Positions 58,463 to 64,000 of a stretch of 64,000 nt of DNA are shown piece after piece. A program made the position numbers and the translations under genes. The stretch's first letter is position 1, and each line of letters starts with the position of its first letter. Under the pieces are notes generated by a model. The model was not told the DNA's origin, did not search any database, and saw nothing but the letters and a program-made list of their open reading frames with translations. This DNA is from Rubrobacter taiwanensis (GTDB lineage: Bacteria; Actinomycetota; Rubrobacteria; Rubrobacterales; Rubrobacteraceae). The stretch is taken from contig NZ_SKBU01000016.1 in NCBI RefSeq assembly GCF_004337705.1, forward strand, positions 53,926 through 117,925, given 5' to 3'.

Positions 58463-60055
58463 ATGCAGCAGCAGGTGGGGAAGGTCTACAGGACGGAACT
58501 CTCGCCCGTCAGCTTCCTGGAGCGCAGCGCCTACATCTTCCCCGACAAGACGGCCGTCGTGCACGGAGAGCGGCGCTACACCTACCGGGAGTTTGCGGAA
58601 AGGGTGAATCGCCTGGCCTCGCGGCTGCGCGACGCGGGGCTGGAGAAGCACGACCGGGTGGCGTTCCTCTGCCCCAACATCCCGGCCGAGCTGGAGGCGC
58701 ACTACGCCGTTCCGGCCGCCGGCGGCATCCTCGTCGCCATAAACATCCGGCTCTCTCCGGATGAGATCGGCTACATCCTGGAGCACTCCGGGGCGAAGTT
58801 CCTCTTCGTGGACAGGGAGCTGGAGCCGCTGGTCGAACCGTCGGACCTGAGCGGCATCGAGGTGGTGCGCGTGGATGATGCCGGCGAGCCCGGCGACCCG
58901 TACGAGGACTTCCTCTCCGAAGGCTCGCCGGAGCCGGTCGAGAGCTGGCTGGAGGACGAAGAGGAGACCATCTCCATAAACTACACCTCCGGGACGACGG
59001 GCCGGCCGAAGGGCGTGATGTACACCCACCGGGGCGCGTACCTGAACGCGCTCGGGGAGGTGATCGAGACCGGCATGAGCTACGACACCACCTACCTGTG
59101 GACCCTGCCGATGTTCCACTGCAACGGCTGGTGCTTTACCTGGGGCGTAACGGCGGTCGCCGGGACGCACGTGTGCCTGCGGAAGGTGGACCCGGCCGTG
59201 ATCTGGGACCTCTTCCGCTCCGAGGGCGTAACGCACTACTGCGGCGCACCGACGGTGCAGGTGGGGCTCGTCAACCACGAGAAGGCCAGGCCGCTGGAGC
59301 AGGAGGTCACCGCCGCGATCGCGGGCGCTCCCCCATCCCCCACCCTGCTCGCCCAGCTGGGTGAGCTGAACATCCGGCCGATCCACGTCTACGGCCTCAC
59401 CGAGACCTACGGCCCCATAACGGTCTGCGCCTGGCACGAGGAGTGGGACGAGCTGCCGCCCGAGGAGCAGGCCCGCCTGCGGGCCCGCCAGGGGCAGGGA
59501 TACGTGACCGCAGACCTCGTGCGCGTCGTGGATGAGGAGATGAACGACGTGCCCCAAGACGCCGCGTCGATGGGCGAGGTCGTGATGCGGGGCAACAACG
59601 TGATGAAGGGCTACTTCGAGAACCCGGAGGCTACCGACGAGGCGTTCAAGGGCGGCTGGTTCCACTCCGGAGACATCGCCGTGTGGCACCCGGACGGGTA
59701 CATCGAGCTCCGGGACCGTAAGAAGGACATCATTATCTCCGGCGGCGAGAACATCTCCACCATCGAGGTGGAGCAGGTTATCGTCAAGCACCCGGCCGTG
59801 ATGGAGGCCGCCGTGGTCGCCATCCCGGACGAGAAGTGGGGCGAGCGCCCCAAGGCGTTCGTGACGCTCAAGCCGGGCCGGGAGGCGACGGAGGAGGAGA
59901 TCATAGAGTTCTGCAAGCAGCACATAGCGCGCTTTAAGGCGCCGGACGCCGTGGAGTTCGGCGAGCTGCCCAAGACCTCTACCGGGAAGGTGCAGAAGTA
60001 CGTTCTGCGCGAGAAGGAGTGGAAGGGGCAGGAGAAGAGGATCAAGGGCAACTAG
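58463..60055 (+). CDS. Acyl-CoA synthetase (AMP-forming, medium-chain/aryl type)
   Basis: 530 residues. Adenylation core: YTSGTTGRPKGVMYTHRG, VYGLTETYGP, GWFHSGDIAVWHPDGYIELRDRKKD, and the C-terminal catalytic Lys in PKTSTGKVQK. Activates a fatty or aromatic acid to its CoA ester. ATG 58463 is preceded by AAAGGAG; the ATG 13 codons upstream lies at the -10 box and cannot be used. The enoyl-CoA hydratase follows after 15 bp; together with the divergent dehydrogenase they make a beta-oxidation-like set. Confidence 0.92.
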   Translation: MQQQVGKVYRTELSPVSFLERSAYIFPDKTAVVHGERRYTYREFAERVNRLASRLRDAGLEKHDRVAFLCPNIPAELEAHYAVPAAGGILVAINIRLSPDEIGYILEHSGAKFLFVDRELEPLVEPSDLSGIEVVRVDDAGEPGDPYEDFLSEGSPEPVESWLEDEEETISINYTSGTTGRPKGVMYTHRGAYLNALGEVIETGMSYDTTYLWTLPMFHCNGWCFTWGVTAVAGTHVCLRKVDPAVIWDLFRSEGVTHYCGAPTVQVGLVNHEKARPLEQEVTAAIAGAPPSPTLLAQLGELNIRPIHVYGLTETYGPITVCAWHEEWDELPPEEQARLRARQGQGYVTADLVRVVDEEMNDVPQDAASMGEVVMRGNNVMKGYFENPEATDEAFKGGWFHSGDIAVWHPDGYIELRDRKKDIIISGGENISTIEVEQVIVKHPAVMEAAVVAIPDEKWGERPKAFVTLKPGREATEEEIIEFCKQHIARFKAPDAVEFGELPKTSTGKVQKYVLREKEWKGQEKRIKGN

Positions 60056-60070
60056 GAGGACGGAGATGCC

Positions 60071-60862
60071 ATGATCGCCGACGAGAAGACCTACCGGAAC
60101 ATCCGCTTCGAGCGGGACGGGGCCATCGCGTACGTCACCATGAACCGCCCCGAGAAGCGCAACGCGCTCTCGCTGGAGCACATGCAGGAGATCATCGCCT
60201 GCCTCAAGAGCATCGAGCAGGACCGGGACATCTCCGCCGTCATCCTGCGCGGCGAGGGACCGGCGTTCTGCGCGGGCCACGACCTCTCCGAGATGCTGGA
60301 CGGCACACCGGACTTCTACCGGCACCTCTTCGACGTGTGCACGCAGATGATGGAGAAGATCCAGAGCATCCCTCAGCCCGTGATCGCCGAGGTCCACGCC
60401 ACCGCGACCGCCGCCGGCTGCCAGCTCGTCGCCACCTGCGACCTCGCCGTGGCCGCCGAGGAGGCCAGGTTCGCCACGCCGGGAGTGAAGATCGGGCTCT
60501 TCTGCTCCACCCCCATGGTCGCGGTGAGCCGGGCCGTCTCGCGCAAGAAGGCGATGGAGATGCTGCTTACCGGAGAGTTCATCTCCGCTAAGGAAGCGAA
60601 AGAAGAGGGTCTGGTGAACCGGGTGGTCCCCGCCCACGAGCTGGAATCCGCAACGCGGGAGCTCGCGGAGAAGATAGCAGCCTCCAGCCAGCTCGTTACG
60701 GGTATCGGCAAGCAGGCGTTCTACCGGCAGCTGGAGATGCCCCAGCACCAGGCCTACGAGTACGCCAAGGAGGTCATGTCCTTCAACGCCACCTTCGCCG
60801 ACGCCCAAGAAGGCATGTGTGCCTTCCTGGAGAAGCGCCGCCCGGAGTGGAAGAACAGATAG
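60071..60862 (+). CDS. Enoyl-CoA hydratase/isomerase family protein (ECHDC3-like)
   Basis: 263 residues, crotonase fold: VTMNRPEKRNALSLEHM, the first oxyanion-loop FCAGHDLSEM, HATATAAGCQLVATCDLAVA, ATPGVKIGLFCSTPMVA. The usual catalytic Glu of the second loop is not evident in the ATATAAG segment, and IGLFCSTP is the signature of the ECHDC3 branch, so hydratase activity is not certain. ATG 60071 follows AGGAGGACGGAG. Co-transcribed with the ligase. Confidence 0.88.
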   Translation: MIADEKTYRNIRFERDGAIAYVTMNRPEKRNALSLEHMQEIIACLKSIEQDRDISAVILRGEGPAFCAGHDLSEMLDGTPDFYRHLFDVCTQMMEKIQSIPQPVIAEVHATATAAGCQLVATCDLAVAAEEARFATPGVKIGLFCSTPMVAVSRAVSRKKAMEMLLTGEFISAKEAKEEGLVNRVVPAHELESATRELAEKIAASSQLVTGIGKQAFYRQLEMPQHQAYEYAKEVMSFNATFADAQEGMCAFLEKRRPEWKNR

Positions 60863-60999
60863 GCCCTCGAGCAGACCGGAGAGGCAAACCCACCTGGCGG
60901 AAGAAACCCCCGGGCCTTCGGGACATCGCCCCGCACGGAGCTCGCCGGCGGTAACACCGCCCACCCCGGCGTTCGTGTTGACCTCCGCATCCCGAATCT

Positions 61000-61028
61000 T
61001 TAACATTTGCGTACAGTAAAAATATAGG
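61000..61028 (+). promoter_or_regulatory. Promoter of the 5-oxoprolinase operon
   Basis: TTAACA (61000-61005), 17-bp spacer, TATAGG (61023-61028) in an AT-rich patch. Predicted start about 61035. A five-codon ORF (ATG 61038 to TGA 61055) lies between it and the pxpB ATG at 61057, one base apart. Confidence 0.55.
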
Positions 61029-61056
61029 GAAGGTGGAATGCGAGTTGAGGGGTGAC

Positions 61057-61950
61057 ATGCAAACCGAACTGCCTCAGGCGCGGTACAGCTACGGCGGGGA
61101 CGAGTACGTCTTCGTGGAGTTGGCGGAGGGGATGAGTCTCAAGGTCAACTTCCGGGCGATGGCCATAACCAACCGGCTGCGGGAGGAGAACATCGAGGGC
61201 ATCACGGACATCTGTCCGTCGAATGCGTCGTACATGGTACGCATAGACCCGGATGTGCTGCACCCGGACGAGCTCATCGGGCGGCTCCGGGAGATAGACG
61301 CGGAGGTCGGGGACGTAGCCGGGGTTGAGCTTCGGACCCGGGTGGTGGACGTTCCGGTGATGATGGAGGATCCCTGGACGCACGAGACGCTGATGCGTTT
61401 CCGGGACAGGCACCAGGATCCGAACTCAACGGATCTGGAGTACTCGGCCCGGATAAACGGCTTCGAGTCCAAGGAGGCGTTCATCGAGGCGCTGTTGGGT
61501 TCGCCGTGGATAGTGACCATGATCGGCTTCGTTCCGGGACTGCCCTGGTGCTACCAGCTCGTACCCCCGGAGGAGCAGGTGGAGGTCCCCAAGTACGTGC
61601 GGCCCCGCACCTACACTCCGGAGCGGGCGTTCGGCTTCGGGGGCGGGTTCGCGGTCATCTACTCGGTAGAGGGAGCGGGCGGCTACCAGCTCTTCGGCCG
61701 GGCTCCGGCGCCGGTCCTGGACGTCAAGCAGCGCCTCAAGGACTTCCGGGAGTCCATCGTCTTTCCCCGGCCCGGCGACATCTTCAACTTCCGGCGCATA
61801 GACAGGGAGGAGTACGACAGGATCGAGGCCGAGGTCGAGGCGGGGACGTTCGAGTACCGCATCCGGGAGTTTACCTTCCACCCGGACCGCTCGCTCGAGG
61901 ACCCGCACGCCTACAACGAGGAGATACTGGGGGTACTCTATGGCGATTAG
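61057..61950 (+). CDS. pxpB: 5-oxoprolinase subunit B (KipI family)
   Basis: 297 residues. KipI/PxpB pattern: MSLKVNFRAMAITNRL, IEGITDICPSNASYMVRID, the GFVPGLPWCYQL motif and the GFGGGFAVIYSVEGAGGYQLFGRAP-type region (about 195-220). With PxpC it makes the cyclophilin-like carboxyltransferase-like complex that opens 5-oxoproline (pyroglutamate) with ATP. It is about 60 residues longer than usual, with an inserted segment rich in Asp/Glu (about 105-145). ATG 61057 chosen because it follows GAGGGG and the predicted mRNA start; overlaps pxpC by 11 bp. Confidence 0.88.
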   Translation: MQTELPQARYSYGGDEYVFVELAEGMSLKVNFRAMAITNRLREENIEGITDICPSNASYMVRIDPDVLHPDELIGRLREIDAEVGDVAGVELRTRVVDVPVMMEDPWTHETLMRFRDRHQDPNSTDLEYSARINGFESKEAFIEALLGSPWIVTMIGFVPGLPWCYQLVPPEEQVEVPKYVRPRTYTPERAFGFGGGFAVIYSVEGAGGYQLFGRAPAPVLDVKQRLKDFRESIVFPRPGDIFNFRRIDREEYDRIEAEVEAGTFEYRIREFTFHPDRSLEDPHAYNEEILGVLYGD

Positions 61951-62914
61951 GGTGCGGCAGCCGGGGCTCCTGACCACGGTGCAGGATGCGGGGCGCTTCG
62001 GGTACTACGACATCGGCATGCCGCCTTCCGGTGCGATGGACCTCTTCTCCTACCGGGTCGGCAATTATTTAGTGGGGAACCCCGACGGCGCGGCGGGCCT
62101 GGAGATAACCTACATGGGCCCCGAGCTGGAGTTCACCGGGGACGCGGTCCTAGCCGTCACCGGGGCCGAGATGCCGCCGAAGATCAACGGCGAGGAGGCT
62201 CCGACGTGGGAGGCGCTCCGGGTGCGGGAAGGCGACGTGCTCTCCTTCGACTACCTCCGGAGCGGGGCCCGGGCGTATCTGGCCGTCGCCGGGGGGATAG
62301 AGGTGCCCGAGTTCATGGACAGCCGCTCGACGTACACCCTGATCGGGCTCGGCGGCCACGAGGGGCGGGCGCTGCAGGAGGGCGACGAGCTGCGGGTCGG
62401 GGAACCTGCAAACGGCTCCGGCAGGGTGGGCCGCAGGTTAGACGAGCGGCACATCCCCGCCTACGCAGACGAGGTGGAGCTGCGCGTGATCATCGGGCTG
62501 TGCAGCTACCGGCTGACGGAGGAGAGCCTGGAGGAATTCCTGACCGTGGAGTGGACCGTCACGCCGGACGCGGACCGCATCGGCTACCGCTACCGGGGCG
62601 GTGAGCTGCGCTTCGTCGAGCGCGAGCAGCCGCCCGGCGCGGGGAGCGACCCGGCCAACGTCGTGGACCTTGGCTATCCTGTAGGCTCCATCCAGGTACC
62701 GGGCGGCGTCGAACCCATAGTCCTGCTGAACGACGCGGTCACCGGCGGCGGGTACGCCACGATAGGGACCGTGATCAGCGTAGACCGGGACGTGCTGGCG
62801 CAGACCAAGACCAACGACAGGACCCGCTTCCGCTCCGTCACGCTGGAGGAGGCGCTTCAGGCGCGCCGGGAGCGGAGGGAGCTTCTGGCGGCCATCAAGG
62901 AGGAGCTTGCCTGA
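61940..62914 (+). CDS. pxpC: 5-oxoprolinase subunit C (KipA family, biotin-dependent carboxyltransferase-like)
   Basis: 324 residues. KipA/urea-carboxylase-C motif: VRQPGLLTTVQDAGRFGYYDIGMPPSGAMD, NYLVGNPDGAAGLEITYMGPELEF, YLAVAGGIEVPEFMDSRSTYT and the C-terminal VPGGVEPIVLLNDAVTGGGYATIGTVIS. Forms the substrate-binding partner of PxpB. Start ATG 61940 inside the end of pxpB; gap of 25 bp to pxpA. Confidence 0.92.
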   Translation: MAIRVRQPGLLTTVQDAGRFGYYDIGMPPSGAMDLFSYRVGNYLVGNPDGAAGLEITYMGPELEFTGDAVLAVTGAEMPPKINGEEAPTWEALRVREGDVLSFDYLRSGARAYLAVAGGIEVPEFMDSRSTYTLIGLGGHEGRALQEGDELRVGEPANGSGRVGRRLDERHIPAYADEVELRVIIGLCSYRLTEESLEEFLTVEWTVTPDADRIGYRYRGGELRFVEREQPPGAGSDPANVVDLGYPVGSIQVPGGVEPIVLLNDAVTGGGYATIGTVISVDRDVLAQTKTNDRTRFRSVTLEEALQARRERRELLAAIKEELA

Positions 62915-62939
62915 GGCTCTCGGAAGAGGAGGCTAGGAA

Positions 62940-63719
62940 ATGGTGAAGCAGGTAGATCTGAACTGCGACATGGGCGAGAGCTTCGGCCCGTGGAAGATGG
63001 GCAACGACGAGGCGATGATGCGCTACATCTCCTCGGCGAACGTGGCGGGCGGGTTCCACGCCGGCGACCCCACCACCATGCGCAGGACCGTGGAGCTCGC
63101 GCGGGAGCACGGCGTGGCCGTCGGCATCCACGCCGGGTACCGGGATCTGGTCGGCTTTGGGCGGCGGGGGATGCAGGTCTCGCCGCGGGAGATCCAGGAC
63201 GAGCTCATCTACCAGCTCGGCGCTCTCAGGGAGTTCGCCCGGTGCTGCGGGATGGAGGTCCAGCACGTAAAGCCCCACGGCGCGCTCTACATGGCCGCGG
63301 CCAGGGACGAGGAGTTGTCGCGCGCGATCGTCGAGGCGATCCGGCAGACCGACCCGGACCTGATCCTCTACTGCATGCGGGCCTCCGTCACCTACGAGGT
63401 CGCCAAAGAGATGGACCAACCGGTGGCGGCGGAGTTCTTCGCCGACCGCGGCTACAACGAGGACGGGCAGATCGTCTTCACCCGCCGCGTGGAGCAGGAG
63501 CTGGACGCGCAGCAGGTGGCGGAACGTACCCTGAGAGCCGTGCGGGACGGCAAGGTCAAGACGGACGGCGGCGCGGACATAGACATCGAGCTGGACTCGG
63601 TCTGCGTCCACGGCGACACGCCCGGAGCCCCCGACCTGGCGCGGGTCATCGTGGAGCATTTGAGCGAGAACGGCGTCGAGATAAAGCCGCTGGCCGGGAT
63701 CCGGAAGGCATCTACCTAG
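62940..63719 (+). CDS. pxpA: 5-oxoprolinase subunit A (LamB/YcsF family)
   Basis: 259 residues. LamB/YcsF signature: [44 protein letters not shown] N-terminus, [38 protein letters not shown] and [10 protein letters not shown]. Catalytic subunit of the ATP-dependent 5-oxoprolinase (PxpABC). ATG 62940 follows AGAGGAGG. Confidence 0.93.
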   Translation: MVKQVDLNCDMGESFGPWKMGNDEAMMRYISSANVAGGFHAGDPTTMRRTVELAREHGVAVGIHAGYRDLVGFGRRGMQVSPREIQDELIYQLGALREFARCCGMEVQHVKPHGALYMAAARDEELSRAIVEAIRQTDPDLILYCMRASVTYEVAKEMDQPVAAEFFADRGYNEDGQIVFTRRVEQELDAQQVAERTLRAVRDGKVKTDGGADIDIELDSVCVHGDTPGAPDLARVIVEHLSENGVEIKPLAGIRKAST

Positions 63720-63732
63720 AGAGGAGCGCGCT

Positions 63733-63975
63733 TTGGCCGAGAAGAGGATCAAATCCCCCCTGCCGGGCATCTTCTACCGCCGCCCCGACCCCGACTCCGA
63801 CCCTTACGTGAACGAGGGCGACCGGGTAAACGAGGGCGACGTTGTGGGGATCGTGGGCGTGATGAAGTCCTTCCACGAGATAAAGGCCGACGCCTCCGGC
63901 AGGATCGTGCGCTTCGAGGTGGAGAACGAAGACCCCGTCCAGGCCGGGCAGGATATCGCTATCCTGGACGGCTGA
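63733..63975 (+). CDS. Biotin carboxyl carrier-like protein
   Basis: 80 residues, one biotinyl/lipoyl domain: IKSPLPGIFYRRP, PYVNEGDRVNEGDVVGIVGVMKSFHEIKAD and GQDIAILDG. The presumed modified Lys is in VMKSF instead of the usual AMKM, and Phe-His follows. TTG 63733 after AGAGAGGAGC. Genes of this type accompany KipI-KipA clusters that also have a biotin carboxylase; that gene would lie just past the right edge of the window. If so the whole operon encodes a biotin-dependent carboxylase/oxoprolinase. Confidence 0.85.
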   Translation: MAEKRIKSPLPGIFYRRPDPDSDPYVNEGDRVNEGDVVGIVGVMKSFHEIKADASGRIVRFEVENEDPVQAGQDIAILDG

Positions 63976-64000
63976 GATCCTTCGCGGCTCAGAGCGCCGG

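Noticed and set aside
58367..61006. A minus-strand reading frame continuous with the acyl-CoA dehydrogenase for another 2.6 kb, giving a 1296-residue protein.
   Set aside because: It covers the acyl-CoA ligase and enoyl-CoA hydratase genes on the other strand, has low-complexity Val/Gly/Leu/Arg-rich content typical of GC-rich antisense frames, and the dehydrogenase has its own ATG with AGGAGGAG.

Overview
The window is GC-rich, densely packed chromosomal DNA from a high-GC Gram-positive bacterium. An FO synthase (coenzyme F420 pathway), an actinobacterial three-part acyl-CoA carboxylase, a mycobacterial-type beta carbonic anhydrase and frequent GTG/TTG starts point to Actinobacteria. The gene mix (many acyl-CoA genes, a HEAT-repeat/glycosyltransferase pair, few mobile elements) resembles Rubrobacter. 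That placement is inference; no rRNA or marker locus was available to test it. I see no insertion sequence, CRISPR array or prophage.

Layout. 0-8.5 kb: a large hybrid histidine kinase (cut by the left edge), a coupled REC-GGDEF diguanylate cyclase, a single-domain response regulator and a HEAT-repeat protein/glycosyltransferase pair, likely controlling a surface polysaccharide. 8.5-9.5 kb: tRNA-Ile(GAU) and a bifunctional nuclease. 9.6-14.3 kb: acyl-CoA carboxylase operon (beta, small subunit, alpha) divergent from a leucine dehydrogenase. 14.3-18.7 kb: beta carbonic anhydrase with an IscU-like protein that has lost its cluster ligands, a sulfurtransferase, a perfect Rrf2/IscR-type palindrome, and FO synthase. 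19-25.3 kb: NYN protein, STAS protein, ZIP transporter, CCA-adding enzyme with a zinc-ribbon insert, a second sulfurtransferase, and a zinc-economy group (Cys-free S14, SlyD-like isomerase, COG0523 GTPase).

25.3-28.6 kb holds the most unusual unit: CstA carbon-starvation permease, a small Cys-Cys ArsD-like protein, an 87-residue protein ending in Cys-Cys, and an ArsA/Get3-like ATPase, all translationally coupled. 28.7-36.5 kb: split-barrel protein, hydantoinase/5-oxoprolinase A and B, a YcsG-like NRAMP relative without the usual metal ligands, a YcsI-like D-glutamate cyclase homologue and a GntP permease. 36.5-44.9 kb: GalT/HIT-like protein, nucleoside hydrolase, acrylyl-CoA reductase, propionyl-CoA synthetase, haloacid dehalogenase, a broken PIN toxin, a glycerophosphodiesterase and an M14 carboxypeptidase.

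44.9-60.9 kb is mostly acyl-CoA and organic-acid catabolism: CaiB/acyl-CoA dehydrogenase, DASS transporter with two-subunit class I fumarase, MaoC hydratase, alcohol dehydrogenase; a LacI repressor facing a palindromic operator and an operon of accessory protein, mini-membrane protein, SSS symporter and histidinol-dehydrogenase-like enzyme; then another acyl-CoA dehydrogenase, acyl-CoA ligase and enoyl-CoA hydratase. The right end (61-64 kb) is a 5-oxoprolinase operon (pxpB, pxpC, pxpA) followed by a biotin-carrier-like protein.

Together the genes describe an aerobic heterotroph using short acids, amino acids and 5-oxoproline, feeding propionyl-CoA into a biotin carboxylase, with local regulators for sulfur, zinc and a specific uptake operon. 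Several genes (carboxylase beta, cca, glycerophosphodiesterase) have a -10 box 6-8 nt before GTG, as expected for leaderless mRNAs.
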